The position numbers and the translations under genes are program-made. This document shows, piece after piece, positions 1 to 8,760 of a stretch of 41,208 bases of DNA. The stretch is taken from assembly GCA_035266845.1 (NCBI GenBank), contig DATFMP010000027.1, forward strand, positions 1-41,208. Direction: 5' to 3'. Each line of letters opens with the position of its first letter. Position 1 is the stretch's first letter. The notes under the pieces were generated by a model. The model saw nothing but the letters and a program-made list of their open reading frames with translations. It was not told the DNA's origin and did no database searches. The DNA is from DATFMP01 sp035266845. Its GTDB lineage: Bacteria > SAR324 > JACQKK01.

Positions 1-215
1 ATCACCGCGATGGTGCCGACGATGGCCAGCCACACCGGAAAATTGAACTTCTCCATCAGGCCGACCAGGGTCAGCGCGGCAAACAACGCCATTACGCCCT
101 GGGCAAAGTTGAAGATCCCGGAAGCCTTGAAAATCAGCACGAAGCCCAACGCCACCAGCGAGTACATGACGCCGGCCATCAGCCCGCTCAGTGTTACCTC
201 GATAAAGAACATCAT
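1..215 (-). CDS. livH: LivH-type ABC importer permease, partial
   Basis: Inner-membrane permease of the branched-chain amino acid (HAAT) ABC importer family. Only the first 71 residues are present; the gene runs off the left edge. The translation opens MMFFIEVTLSGLMAG and continues through VALGFVLIFKASGIFNFAQG, the typical LivH start with a first membrane helix and the conserved NFAQG motif. Two ATG codons in a row (213-215 and 210-212) can serve as start. A G-rich ribosome-binding stretch (TAGGGGGTAC read on the minus strand) lies just upstream and overlaps the stop codon of the ATPase gene, so translation is probably coupled. The substrate need not be an amino acid, because the operon begins with an acyl-CoA ligase. 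The family call is firm; the substrate is unknown. Confidence 0.85.
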   Translation of the reverse strand, partial: MMFFIEVTLSGLMAGVMYSLVALGFVLIFKASGIFNFAQGVMALFAALTLVGLMEKFNFPVWLAIVGTIAV

Positions 216-227
216 TAGCGGTACCCC

Positions 228-1067
228 CTATTCATGCGGGACTCCAAGGTAAGCATCGATTACGTCCTGGTTGGCGCGCACGTCGGCCGGAACACCGTCG
301 GCCAGCTGCCTGCCGTAGTCGAGGACGAGGACGCGATCGGATAAATCCATGACCACACCCATGTCGTGTTCGATCAGCGCGATCGTGGTGCCGAACTGCG
401 CATTGACGTCGAGGATGAAGCGGCACATGTCCTCTTTCTCCTCCACGTTCATGCCCGCCATGGGCTCGTCCAGCAGCAGCAGGTCAGGCTCCATCGCCAG
501 TGCGCGGCACAACTCCACGCGCTTCTGCAGCCCATAGGGCAGGCGCCCCACGGGGGTCCTGCGGATGTCCTGAATCTCCAGAAAGTCGATCAGCCGCTCC
601 ACAAACTGGCGGTGCTCGATCTCCTCGCGCCGGGCGGGCCCCCAGTGCAGCGCCTGCCACAGCAGGTTCTTGCGCATCAGCAGGTTGCGGCCCGTCATGA
701 TGTTGTCCAGGGTCGTCATGCCGCGGAACAGCGCGATGTTCTGGAAGGTACGCCCGATGCCCGAAGCAGCCGCCTCATGGGGCCGCATGTGGGGCCGTGT
801 GACCCCCTTGTAGGTGATGCGCCCCTTCTGCGGCCAGTAGAACCCGTTGATGACGTTCAGCATCGAGCTCTTGCCGGCGCCGTTGGGGCCAATGATGGCA
901 AGCACCTCACCCTTGCGCACCTCGAAGGAGATGCCGGAGAGCGCATTCAGCCCACCGAAGCTGAGGCTGACCTCTTCCACCTTGAGCATGATTTCGGAGA
1001 ACTGACGGCGCGGGGCTGCCGTCGCGTCCGGGGGGCCGGAGCCCTCGCTGCGCTGCATGGATTCCAC
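228..1067 (-). CDS. livG: LivG-type ABC importer ATPase
   Basis: ATP-hydrolysing subunit of the same importer, 279 aa. Visible motifs are Walker A GPNGAGKS (residues 60-67), a Q-loop region near GRTFQN, the LivG-type signature LPYGLQK (176-182), Walker B LLLLDEP (196-202) and the H-loop His in IEHDM (about 234). The C-terminal DAYLG motif is typical of the LivG/LivF branch. The N-terminal 25 residues before MLKVEEV are extra compared with most LivG proteins. An AGGTGG Shine-Dalgarno sits at good distance from the ATG at 1067; Met4 and Met27 are alternatives. It follows the acyl-CoA ligase gene by 24 nt and precedes the permease by 12 nt, which indicates one operon. Confidence 0.9.
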   Translation of the reverse strand: MESMQRSEGSGPPDATAAPRRQFSEIMLKVEEVSLSFGGLNALSGISFEVRKGEVLAIIGPNGAGKSSMLNVINGFYWPQKGRITYKGVTRPHMRPHEAAASGIGRTFQNIALFRGMTTLDNIMTGRNLLMRKNLLWQALHWGPARREEIEHRQFVERLIDFLEIQDIRRTPVGRLPYGLQKRVELCRALAMEPDLLLLDEPMAGMNVEEKEDMCRFILDVNAQFGTTIALIEHDMGVVMDLSDRVLVLDYGRQLADGVPADVRANQDVIDAYLGVPHE

Positions 1068-1091
1068 CTGGGGACTGTCTCCGCGCGTGGT

Positions 1092-3041
1092 TCAGGCGTG
1101 GCCGTTGGGGGTCACGGTGCGAATGCGGATATCCGCCCGCACCAAAGCCTCGCGGCCGTCCTCGAAGGTGACCTTGGCTTCGGTCTCGACGTGATCCGCG
1201 TCGGCATAGAGTGCGTCGATGAGCACCTTGTACTTTTCCGCGACGAAGCGGCGACGCACCTTGCGCGTACGCGTGATCTCCTCGTCGTCCGGGTCCAGTT
1301 CCTTGTGCAGGATCAGCCAGCGGTGGATCTGCGCGCCCTTGAGCAACTCCTCTTCGTTCAGCGAGGCGTTGACGCGCCGCACCTCGGCGTCCACCAGATC
1401 GAGCACCTCGGGCTTCTGGGAAAGGTCGGTATAGCTGGAATAGGCGAGGTTGCGCCGCTCGGCCCAGTTCCCGACCGATTCCGGATCGATGTTGATGAGG
1501 CAGGTCACATGGGCCCGGTCCTGGCCGATGGCCACCGCCTCCTTGATGTACGGGGAGAACTTGAGCTTGTTCTCGATGAACTTGGGCGCGAACAGCGTGC
1601 CGTCGTGCAGCTTGCTCACGTCCTTGGCCCGGTCGACGATGCGCAGGTGTCCGTCGTGATCGATGAAGCCGGCGTCCCCGGTTTTCACCCAGCCGTCCAC
1701 GATGGTCTCCTGCGTGGCCTCCTCGTTCTTGAAGTAGCCCTTGAAGGCCCCGGGGCTGCGGAAGAGCACCTCGCCCTCGTCGGAGATGCGGATCTCTACG
1801 CCCGGCACGGGCACGCCGCAGGTATCCGAGCGCACCTCGTTGTTCTTCTGCAGTGAGATGAACACGCTGGCTTCGGTCATCCCGTAGAGCTGCTTGAGAT
1901 TGATGCCCAGCGATCGGAAGAACTCGAAGATTTCCGGGCCAATGGCCTCGCCGGCCGTATATGCGATGCGCACGCGGGACAGGCCCAAGTTGTCCTTCAG
2001 CGGGCCGTAGACCAGCACGTTGCCCAGGCCGTAACGCAAGCGCTCCAGCAGTGAGGGCTGCTTCCCTGCCGCGCGCTTCTTTTGCAGCGATGCGGCCAGG
2101 TTGATGAAGTGATGGAACATGCGGCGCTTGATCCAGCCCGCGTCGTCCATGCGGATCATCACCGTGGTGAGCAGGTTCTCCCAGATGCGCGGCGGGGCGA
2201 AGAAGTACGTCGGCCCCACCTCGCGCAAGTCCTGCATCACCGTGGCGCTGCTTTCCGGGCAGTTCACCGTGTACCCGCCGACCAACGCCATGCCCACGGA
2301 GAAGAAGAAGTCTCCCACCCAGGCCATGGGCAGGTAGGCCAAGTACGACTCGTCGTCCTTCAGGCCCTCGAAGGCCTTCACGTTTTCCAGCGTGGCAATG
2401 AAGTTGCGGTGCGTGAGCATCACGCCCTTGGGGCGGCCGGTCGTGCCGGAGGTGTACAGCATCACCGCCACATCGTCCGGGGCGACCTTGGCCATCTCCT
2501 GTTCCAAATAGCCCGGGTGCTCCTGCTCAAAGGCCCGCCCGCGCTCCAGCACCGTCTCAAAGCTCTGCAAGTAGTCGAACTGATAATGCCGCATCCCGCG
2601 CGGATCCTTGTAGACCACATCTTCCAGCGTGGGGCAGTTGGCCTTGATGGCCAGGAACTTGTCCACCTGCTCCTGGTCTTCCACCAGCGCGAAACGCGCT
2701 TCGGCGTGCTCCACGATGAACTCCATCTCGCGCTCGATGGAGTCCTGGTAGAGCGGCACCGGCACGCCACCCAGGCATTGCGCGGCCAGCATGCCCCAGT
2801 AGAGCTGCGGCCGGTTGTCGCCCACGATGCAAATGCGGTCGCCCCGCTTGAAGCCTAGCGAGGCTAGGCCCAGTGCAAACTGGCGCACCTCCTCACTCAC
2901 CTGGCGCCAAGTGTAGGACTGCCAGATGCCGTAGTCCTTCTCGCGGATCGCCACGGCCTTGTCGCCGAGGCGTTGCGTGGTGTGCTGCAGCAGGGCCGGA
3001 AAGGTCTGGTCGACCCCGGCGGTGCCGGTGGTTGTTTCCAT
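1092..3041 (-). CDS. AMP-binding long-chain acyl-CoA ligase
   Basis: Member of the ANL superfamily (acyl-CoA synthetases), 649 aa. It should activate a carboxylic acid with ATP to the acyl-adenylate and transfer it to CoA. The P-loop-like AMP-binding motif YTSGTTGRPKG is at residues 196-206, a YGMTEAS motif (substrate/adenine region) lies in the middle, and GWVKTGDAG marks the hinge before the C-terminal lid domain. Length and motifs fit the long-chain FadD15/FACS-like group with an inserted region. The exact acid cannot be read from the sequence. It is the first gene of an operon with livG and livH, an arrangement known from several proteobacterial genomes and suggesting uptake and activation of one organic acid. 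The start ATG at 3041 has a short AGG element close upstream. Confidence 0.88.
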   Translation of the reverse strand: METTTGTAGVDQTFPALLQHTTQRLGDKAVAIREKDYGIWQSYTWRQVSEEVRQFALGLASLGFKRGDRICIVGDNRPQLYWGMLAAQCLGGVPVPLYQDSIEREMEFIVEHAEARFALVEDQEQVDKFLAIKANCPTLEDVVYKDPRGMRHYQFDYLQSFETVLERGRAFEQEHPGYLEQEMAKVAPDDVAVMLYTSGTTGRPKGVMLTHRNFIATLENVKAFEGLKDDESYLAYLPMAWVGDFFFSVGMALVGGYTVNCPESSATVMQDLREVGPTYFFAPPRIWENLLTTVMIRMDDAGWIKRRMFHHFINLAASLQKKRAAGKQPSLLERLRYGLGNVLVYGPLKDNLGLSRVRIAYTAGEAIGPEIFEFFRSLGINLKQLYGMTEASVFISLQKNNEVRSDTCGVPVPGVEIRISDEGEVLFRSPGAFKGYFKNEEATQETIVDGWVKTGDAGFIDHDGHLRIVDRAKDVSKLHDGTLFAPKFIENKLKFSPYIKEAVAIGQDRAHVTCLINIDPESVGNWAERRNLAYSSYTDLSQKPEVLDLVDAEVRRVNASLNEEELLKGAQIHRWLILHKELDPDDEEITRTRKVRRRFVAEKYKVLIDALYADADHVETEAKVTFEDGREALVRADIRIRTVTPNGHA

Positions 3042-3722
3042 TGCCTAAGATCCCCAAGCGGTTGCTGGCACCCCCCCAAGGGTACCGCGCCGTCAATGCA
3101 AGCATACTCCGTTACTGTGAGCGGCGGGATTAGTCAAGCCACGATCCGGCGCCGAAGCCGTGATCCGCGTCCGAAATCCGGTCGCCAGCCCCCGGCGAAC
3201 CTTCACCCGCCGTGAATCGACACCGCGACGAGATGTGCCGTGCCGATCATCGCGGGAAAGGGGCGAGCGGGTTGTATGCCAGATAACAATGGGGGCATGC
3301 AAGGGCCATTGGGCAGGGCTGCGCCACATTCCGTGACCATCCCGGCACCGAGCAAGGCGCCGATCCGCCACCGGGGCGTTCATCCGCAGGGCAGGTGCCG
3401 TCGTACGTCCGGCATGGACGGGCCGCCACGGCCGGTCAGCCAATCGTGTTGCGCATGCCAAGCGCCGATTTCAAAGGATCTTTGGCTAAGCCTGTGTCGC
3501 GATTGGTTGGTGAAATACGCTGCGATTTTGCTCAATTTTGTGAACGCCAATATCAGTTATTTTATTGCGTATTTTCGGAACCATTCACGTGATGATTCGT
3601 TTACAGGTACGGCGGCTTCCGATAACACCGCTGCCGCGCACAAACGGGGTCGCATGCGATTCCGGAAGGTTGTGTGGCCTTTGCTTGCTTCCATGGGCGG
3701 ACGAGAATAAAGGAGTTTCGCA
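3042..3722. other. 681-bp intergenic region, partly AT-rich
   Basis: No convincing gene. The region separates the minus-strand ligase operon from the plus-strand lipoprotein pair and should hold promoters for both. The part from about 3480 to 3620 is clearly richer in A and T than the rest of the window, with T-runs such as those around 3525-3570. A weak sigma70-like pair TTGTGA and TTTTAT with 16-bp spacing occurs near 3538-3565. Open frames here (for example 3240-3710) have no recognisable protein features. Confidence 0.5.
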
Positions 3723-4337
3723 ATGCACTATCGAGTGATCACGCAGGCAATTCTGCTGCTGGCACTGACAGTACTGATGGGATGCACGTATGTCGGAGGC
3801 GGGGGAACCTCCGTCGACAAGGAAGTGAAGGAAGTCAAGGACGCCAAGTCCTCGTTCGTGTTCGGGTATGTCGACATGGCCGACGCCGACGTGCCTATGG
3901 ATTGGGCGCTGCTGAAGGAGGTGGGTCACAACCAGCGCAAGGAGCCCGACCACTGGATGCGGGTGCAGGATGGCGCGTTCTACCTGGAGAATGTCCAGGC
4001 GGGATCGTACATCCTATCGGAATTTGGCGGACGCCACTGGAGCATGTTCTGCGCCAACACTCTGGTCTGCTCGGAACCGATCGAATACGACCCCGGCACC
4101 AGCATGCGCCTGGTGGTCAAGAAGCCGGGCATCTACTACCTGGGCGCCTTCAAGTATAAAGAGGCGAAAACGGGCTTCTTCGAGCAGGACAAGTTCGATC
4201 TGAAGTCGATAGATAAGCCGACACCCGCCGAGGTGGTGCAAAAGGTGCTGCCCGCCACCAAGGGCACGCGCTGGCACGATCTGTTGGTGCGCTCCAGCTT
4301 CGCCAAGGGCATCACACTGAAGGGGGGCAAGCAATGA
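3723..4337 (+). CDS. Predicted outer-membrane lipoprotein, unknown function
   Basis: 204 aa, not recognised. Residues 1-21 form a lipoprotein signal peptide with a short basic start, a hydrophobic stretch and the lipobox LMGC; Cys21 is followed by Thr, which predicts outer-membrane sorting rather than inner-membrane retention. A Gly-rich linker (VGGGG) follows. The mature part contains GAFYLENVQAGSYIL and GIYYLGAFKYKE segments that look like strands of a small beta-sandwich domain; this is only an impression. It has two cysteines in FCANTLVC that could form a disulphide. A strong AAAGGAG Shine-Dalgarno precedes the ATG. Its stop overlaps the start of the next lipoprotein gene by 4 nt (ATGA), so the two are co-translated. 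Confidence 0.8.
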   Translation: MHYRVITQAILLLALTVLMGCTYVGGGGTSVDKEVKEVKDAKSSFVFGYVDMADADVPMDWALLKEVGHNQRKEPDHWMRVQDGAFYLENVQAGSYILSEFGGRHWSMFCANTLVCSEPIEYDPGTSMRLVVKKPGIYYLGAFKYKEAKTGFFEQDKFDLKSIDKPTPAEVVQKVLPATKGTRWHDLLVRSSFAKGITLKGGKQ

Positions 4338-4981
4338 GCCGCTGCACGCTACGCTGGGCGCTGCCGGTGCTCCTCCTGGCTGCCCTGCTGCTGTTTGCCG
4401 GGTGCGCGACGGAATTGAAGGATTTGCGCACGCACCCGCAGGACATTTCCAAGCTGAAACCCGGCCAGACGGTGCTCGTGGGCCAAGTGGTGCTGGACCC
4501 TCCGATCGGCAAGAACGAGCAGGAAGTCAACAACAGCATCTTCACGTCGACGGACTACAAGAAGCCACTGCTGGTCTTCGACGACCAGCATGTGGATTAC
4601 TCGAAGGAAAACGATGCCACGGCACACGCCGGCAACACGGAGTACGTGAGCCACGACTTCGGCAAGACGTTTTACGCACCTACCACCAATCACCCGGCCT
4701 ACGTGAATGGCCTGTACATCTATCTCAAGATGAACACGGACAAGGTGGCCTACGATCTGAGGGTGCTGCAGACCGATCTGGTGGTGGACGCCCGTCCGGG
4801 CGACAAAGCCGTCTACATCGGCACCATCCGCTACGTCCGCAACGACTTCTGGGACCTGAAGAAGATCGAGGTGGTGGATGACTACGCCAGGGAAAAGCGC
4901 CGCTTCAAGAAGATCTTCGGCGGCGGCGTGAAGCTCGTCAAACGGCTGGCACACCGCGTGCCGGCCAGCGCCGCCCGTTGA
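4334..4981 (+). CDS. Predicted outer-membrane lipoprotein, unknown function
   Basis: 215 aa, not recognised. The signal peptide has a hydrophobic core (residues 9-22) and lipobox FAGC with Cys24; Ala at +2 predicts outer-membrane location. The mature protein starts with a polar region, then a PGQTVLVGQVVL segment and later KAVYIGTIRYVRNDF, which resemble strand-rich parts of the preceding lipoprotein (a VxGxV-like strand early, a YxG strand late). The two may be distant paralogues of one fold. The C-terminus is basic (about residues 184-215, rich in Lys and Arg). It overlaps the upstream gene by 4 nt and ends the operon; the next gene is convergent. Confidence 0.8.
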   Translation: MSRCTLRWALPVLLLAALLLFAGCATELKDLRTHPQDISKLKPGQTVLVGQVVLDPPIGKNEQEVNNSIFTSTDYKKPLLVFDDQHVDYSKENDATAHAGNTEYVSHDFGKTFYAPTTNHPAYVNGLYIYLKMNTDKVAYDLRVLQTDLVVDARPGDKAVYIGTIRYVRNDFWDLKKIEVVDDYAREKRRFKKIFGGGVKLVKRLAHRVPASAAR

Positions 4982-5015
4982 GGCGGCGTCGATCACCCGG
5001 ACCGTGGCGCGGTGC

Positions 5016-5621
5016 TCAGCCGCGCCGCACCATCCGCGCCAGGTATTCCGGGCCGGGCCGCGCGGGGTTGGGCGGCTCCACCGGGTACGGCCCCTCGCGC
5101 TCCCAGCGCTCCGGCGGGAACAGTCCCCACACCTGCTCCGGTGGGATATCGAAGGGAGGGCCGCTCTCCCAGGGCACGCGCATGAACACAGCCAGGAATT
5201 GCCCCTCCGGTCGCAGCACACGGTGCGCCAACGCCTCGTAGTCGTGGTGCAAGGCAGGATTCACGGCGCAGAGGCAGGTCTGCTCCAGGAACACGTCGTA
5301 CGCGCCGTCGTCCTCGGCGGGCAGCGCGAACATATCGCCCTGGCGGATATTGAGGTGCAGGCCCCGCTTGCGCGCCTGCTCGTCCAGGTGCTCCAGCGGC
5401 TCCGGGGCTAGGTCGAGGGCGGTCACGTCGTACCCTTGCTCGGCCAGGAACAATGCCTCGTGGCCACGTCCGCAGCCGGGCACCAGCACGCGACCTTGCG
5501 GCGGAAACCAGCGTTTCACAAGCATGCGGACGGGGACGCTGACATCCCCCAGGTCCCACGGGGTGCGCCCTTCACGGTAACGAGCGCGCCAGAAGTCCAT
5601 GTCGGGTTGCGATTCGCTCAT
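5016..5621 (-). CDS. TPMT-family SAM-dependent methyltransferase
   Basis: 201 aa, thiopurine S-methyltransferase-like family. The SAM-binding motif I appears as VPGCGRGHE, followed by VTALDLAPE (acidic end of strand 2) and the family-typical FLEQTCLCAV. The N-terminal DFWRARYREGRTPWDLG is the conserved family entry, where Trp and Asp help close the active site. Bacterial members methylate thiols, selenium or tellurium compounds, or small toxic nucleophiles; the substrate here is unknown. It is a single gene, convergent with the lipoprotein pair and divergent from trkH. Confidence 0.87.
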   Translation of the reverse strand: MSESQPDMDFWRARYREGRTPWDLGDVSVPVRMLVKRWFPPQGRVLVPGCGRGHEALFLAEQGYDVTALDLAPEPLEHLDEQARKRGLHLNIRQGDMFALPAEDDGAYDVFLEQTCLCAVNPALHHDYEALAHRVLRPEGQFLAVFMRVPWESGPPFDIPPEQVWGLFPPERWEREGPYPVEPPNPARPGPEYLARMVRRG

Positions 5622-5688
5622 GCCGGCTCCAATGGTGATGGCTCAGGCCCCGGGGCATCCCGTGGTGGGGATACTGCGGCGATCCCGG

Positions 5689-5716
5689 TTGCCCAGCGGC
5701 TCCACTATGCTACCAT
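5689..5716 (+). promoter_or_regulatory. Possible sigma70-like promoter for trkH
   Basis: TTGCCC (5689-5694) and TACCAT (5711-5716) with a 16-bp spacer; each hexamer matches 4 of 6 consensus positions. It lies about 150 bp before trkH, in the 245-bp divergent gap. Tentative. Confidence 0.25.
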
Positions 5717-5866
5717 CTCCGCGTCCGGACACCAGCCGGTGCCCCCAACCCTTGCAGCCCATGCCTCACACGTTGCACCGATGACTCTCCCCGCCGCCGG
5801 CCGCCTCTTGCGGCAGCCCGCCGTTGAGCGGCTCCCATCCATGCTCTTTCCGCACACCCCGATCCG

Positions 5867-7315
5867 ATGAGAGCTCGCCTGCTGGTGATGGTGCTGGGCC
5901 TGCTGGTGATCCTCACCGGCCTGGTGGAGCTCGTCCCCGCGGCGGTGAGCTACGGCTACGGCGAGTCGGACTGGCCCGCGCTGCTGCGCGCGGCGCTGAT
6001 CGCCATCGTCGCGGGCGTGGTGATGTTCTTCGGCTTCCGCACCCAGGACGAGGTGCGGGAGCGGGACGGATTCGTCATCGTGAGCAGCGGCTGGTGCGTG
6101 GTGTCCCTGGTCGGCGCCATACCGTTCATGATGACCGGCACCACGGGTAGCATCACCGATGCCATCTTCGAATCCGTGTCCGGTTTCACCACCACGGGCG
6201 CCAGCATCCTGGTGGACTACAGCAAGCTCTCGCACGGAATCCTGATGTGGCGCAGCCTCACCCACTGGATGGGGGGCATGGGCATCCTGATTTTCGTGCT
6301 GGTGATCCTGCCCTCGCTGGGCGTTGGGGGCATGCAGCTCTACAAGCGGGAGTCCTCCGGCCTGTCCACGGAGAAGCTCACGCCGCGCCTGCGGGATACC
6401 GCAGTGGCGCTGTGGTCGGTCTACTTCCTGCTGACCGTGGCGGAGACCCTGGCGCTGTGGGCGCTGGGCATGACCTTCTTCGATGCGGTCAACCACGCCA
6501 TGGCGACCATCGCCACTGGGGGCTTCGGCACGCACGCGGACTCCATCACGGGCTTCCACAGCCCGGCGATCGAGTGGACGATCATCCTGTTCATGTACCT
6601 GGGCGCCCTGAACATGGCCCTGCACTACCGCGTGCTGCACTCCCGCGGGCGGCAGTGGCCCCACTTCAGCAGCGAGGAATGGCGCTTCTATACGGCGATT
6701 CTGGTGGTGTGCTCGCTGGGGCTGGCGGTGTACCTGATCTTCAAGATGGACTACGCGCCATTCAAGGCACTCACCAAGTCCACCTTCCAGGTGGTGTCCA
6801 TCGGCTCCACCACGGGTTTCGCCTCGGACGATTACGTGCCCTGGGGCCCCGGCCCGCAGATGATCATGCTCTACCTGATGATCGTCGGTGGCTGCGCCGG
6901 CAGCACGGCGGGCGGCCTGAAGGAAGTGCGGGTACTGCTGCTGTTCAAGTCCATCCGCATGGAACTGCTGAACCTGATCCACCCCCGGCTGTCCATGCTC
7001 AACAAGCTGGACCGGCAGCGGGTGGAACCCGCCGTGCTGAAGACGATCTTCGTGTTCTTCTTCCTGTACATGTCCACGCTGGGGGCAGCCTCGTTGATCC
7101 TGACGCTCACCGGCAACTCGATTCCCACCGCGCTGGGCGGGGTGGCCTCCGCCATGGGCGGTGTGGGTCCGGGCCTGGATGCCCTGGGGCCCTCGGCCAC
7201 CTATGCCCCGCTGCCCGCGCTGGACAAGTGGGTGCTGATGGCCGCCATGATGCTGGGGCGGCTGGAGCTGATGACTCTCTACGTATTCATCCTGCCCGAG
7301 ATGTGGCGCCGCTAG
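5867..7315 (+). CDS. trkH: TrkH-family potassium uptake channel subunit
   Basis: 482 aa, the length usual for TrkH. It is the K+-translocating inner-membrane subunit that works with the cytoplasmic regulator TrkA. The four pore-loop selectivity regions are visible: SGFTTTGAS, ATIATGGFGTHA, GSTTGFASDD and GGVGPGLDALG. The membrane segments between them and the charged loop SIRMELLNLIHPR fit the family. The ATG at 5867 has no clear Shine-Dalgarno; the hydrophobic first helix begins only a few residues later, so a much later start is unlikely. No trkA lies next to it here, so the partner must be encoded elsewhere. Confidence 0.93.
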   Translation: MRARLLVMVLGLLVILTGLVELVPAAVSYGYGESDWPALLRAALIAIVAGVVMFFGFRTQDEVRERDGFVIVSSGWCVVSLVGAIPFMMTGTTGSITDAIFESVSGFTTTGASILVDYSKLSHGILMWRSLTHWMGGMGILIFVLVILPSLGVGGMQLYKRESSGLSTEKLTPRLRDTAVALWSVYFLLTVAETLALWALGMTFFDAVNHAMATIATGGFGTHADSITGFHSPAIEWTIILFMYLGALNMALHYRVLHSRGRQWPHFSSEEWRFYTAILVVCSLGLAVYLIFKMDYAPFKALTKSTFQVVSIGSTTGFASDDYVPWGPGPQMIMLYLMIVGGCAGSTAGGLKEVRVLLLFKSIRMELLNLIHPRLSMLNKLDRQRVEPAVLKTIFVFFFLYMSTLGAASLILTLTGNSIPTALGGVASAMGGVGPGLDALGPSATYAPLPALDKWVLMAAMMLGRLELMTLYVFILPEMWRR

Positions 7316-7487
7316 GTTCCAAACGTCCGCCGTCGGGACGAGCCCTTGCGGAGCCCTCCTCAGGCAGGCGGGTCTGCTGCCGTGCGTGCAGCGCTGGCTT
7401 TGACATCCCGGCGGCGATTCCCTAGCAATGGCGACATACGCCGGGCGGATGCCCCCGGCACCCCATTTCCCTTCTCCACGGAGCGCC

Positions 7488-8024
7488 ATGAGCAAACGGG
7501 CCCTGATCGTCATCGACGTGCAGAACGACTACTTTCCGGGCGGTGTGTGGGCGTTGCCCGCTGCGGTCGCGACGCTGCCGAAAATCCAACGCCTGATCGA
7601 GCGCGCGCGGGAGCGCCAGGAGCCCGTCGTGTTCATCCAGCACGTCACACCGCCAGGTGCCCCCGTGTTCGCCAAAGGCTCGCACGGCGGCGAGCTGCAC
7701 GCGGAGTTGGACGTGCGGCCGGACGATCCGCTGTTCACCAAGGCGCACCCCTCCTCCTTCCAGGATACCGGGCTGCAGGACTACCTGCAGCGCAACGACA
7801 TCCTCGCGCTGGATGTGTGCGGCTTCATGACCCAGATGTGTTGCGACACCACCACGCGCGAGGCCTACGCCCGCGGCTACAAGGTGCGCTTCTTCCAGGA
7901 TGCCTGCGCCGCCAAGGACTTGGTTGTGGGCAGCGACACCATCCCCCATGACGTGGTGCACAAGGCCTCCCTCGGCGCCCTGGCGCGCTTCGCACAGATC
8001 GTCTCCACTGACGAGGCGGACTGA
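7488..8024 (+). CDS. Isochorismatase-fold cysteine hydrolase
   Basis: 178 aa, cysteine hydrolase family that includes nicotinamidases and isochorismatases. The catalytic triad is visible as Asp10 (VIDVQND), Lys85 (FTKAHPSSF) and Cys118 (GFMTQMC). The nucleophile motif is followed by CDTTTREAYARG, as in family members. I chose the ATG at 7488 because the conserved strand RALIVIDVQ begins there and ACGGAG precedes it; an in-frame ATG at 7428 would add 20 residues that look non-coding. Metal ligands of true nicotinamidases (the Asp-x-His set) are not obvious, so the amide substrate cannot be named. Confidence 0.85.
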   Translation: MSKRALIVIDVQNDYFPGGVWALPAAVATLPKIQRLIERARERQEPVVFIQHVTPPGAPVFAKGSHGGELHAELDVRPDDPLFTKAHPSSFQDTGLQDYLQRNDILALDVCGFMTQMCCDTTTREAYARGYKVRFFQDACAAKDLVVGSDTIPHDVVHKASLGALARFAQIVSTDEAD

Positions 8025-8152
8025 GCCCTCAGTAGCCGGGGCTTGGCGCCATCGGCACGCCGCGCTATCCTGTTGAATTGCAGCGCATTTGCGGGGGCTC
8101 AGGTCCCCGGCGCGTTTCTCTTCCCTTCTGACATTTGTGCAAGGAGGCAGGT

Positions 8153-8650
8153 ATGGGTACGGCATTCAAGGGCAGCCCGGCGACGCTCAAGGGCAAGCTG
8201 CCCGCGGTGGGAGACAAGCTGGCCGATTTCAGTCTGGTCAAGGCCGATCTTTCCGCGGTGACCAAGCAGGACTACAGCGGCAAGACCAAGATCATCCTCA
8301 CCGTGCCGTCGCTGGATACAGGCGTGTGCGCGACGGAAACCAAGCGCTTCAACCAGGAAGCGACCTCGATCCCCGGCGTGGAAGTGCTGGTGGTGAGCCG
8401 CGACCTGCCCTTCGCGCAGAAGCGCTTCTGCACGGCGGAAGGGGTGGACAAGGTGACGACGCTCTCCGACCTGCGCGACAACGGCTTCGCCGAGCGCTAT
8501 GGCGTAGCGCTGGCCGATACGCCACTGGCGGGGCTGATGGCCCGCGCGGTGATCGTGGCCGGGTCGGACGACACGGTGAAGTACGTGGAGCTGGTGCCCG
8601 ACATCACGCAGGAGCCCAACTACGCCGCGGCGCTCGCCGCCGCCAAGTAG
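8153..8650 (+). CDS. tpx: Thiol peroxidase Tpx (atypical 2-Cys peroxiredoxin)
   Basis: 165 aa, close to the usual 165-168. It reduces hydrogen peroxide and organic peroxides with electrons from thioredoxin. The peroxidatic cysteine is Cys59 in PSLDTGVCATET, with the Thr and Arg of the family site nearby, and the resolving cysteine is Cys93 in QKRFC. The ATG at 8153 is preceded by a perfect AAGGAGG (8141-8147), which rules out the longer TTG-started frame. It lies in the same direction as the hydrolase gene but 128 bp away, so probably has its own promoter. Three strong hairpins follow within 250 bp. Confidence 0.95.
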   Translation: MGTAFKGSPATLKGKLPAVGDKLADFSLVKADLSAVTKQDYSGKTKIILTVPSLDTGVCATETKRFNQEATSIPGVEVLVVSRDLPFAQKRFCTAEGVDKVTTLSDLRDNGFAERYGVALADTPLAGLMARAVIVAGSDDTVKYVELVPDITQEPNYAAALAAAK

Positions 8651-8760
8651 GCGGGCACGCGGCCCAACGTCCTGTACTCAAGGGGTCAAGGGAAGCGACT
8701 GTCCCTCACCCCTCCACACAGGCCGGTGGGCAACTGCTACCAAGCACTGCCCAGGAATCG

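Noticed and set aside
366..1856. Long plus-strand open frame opposite livG and the acyl-CoA ligase
   Set aside because: Low-complexity, His/Arg/Gly-rich translation with no domain. It is the antisense shadow of two well-supported genes in GC-rich DNA.
3240..3710. 156-codon frame in the 681-bp gap
   Set aside because: No Shine-Dalgarno, mixed composition across the AT-rich boundary, no recognisable motif.
5705..7513. 602-codon minus-strand frame opposite trkH
   Set aside because: His/Gln/Gly-rich, typical of a frame opposite a GC-rich gene; trkH motifs are certain.
8135..8152. Upstream TTG start for tpx
   Set aside because: A perfect AAGGAGG would lie inside the extra codons and at ideal distance from the ATG at 8153.
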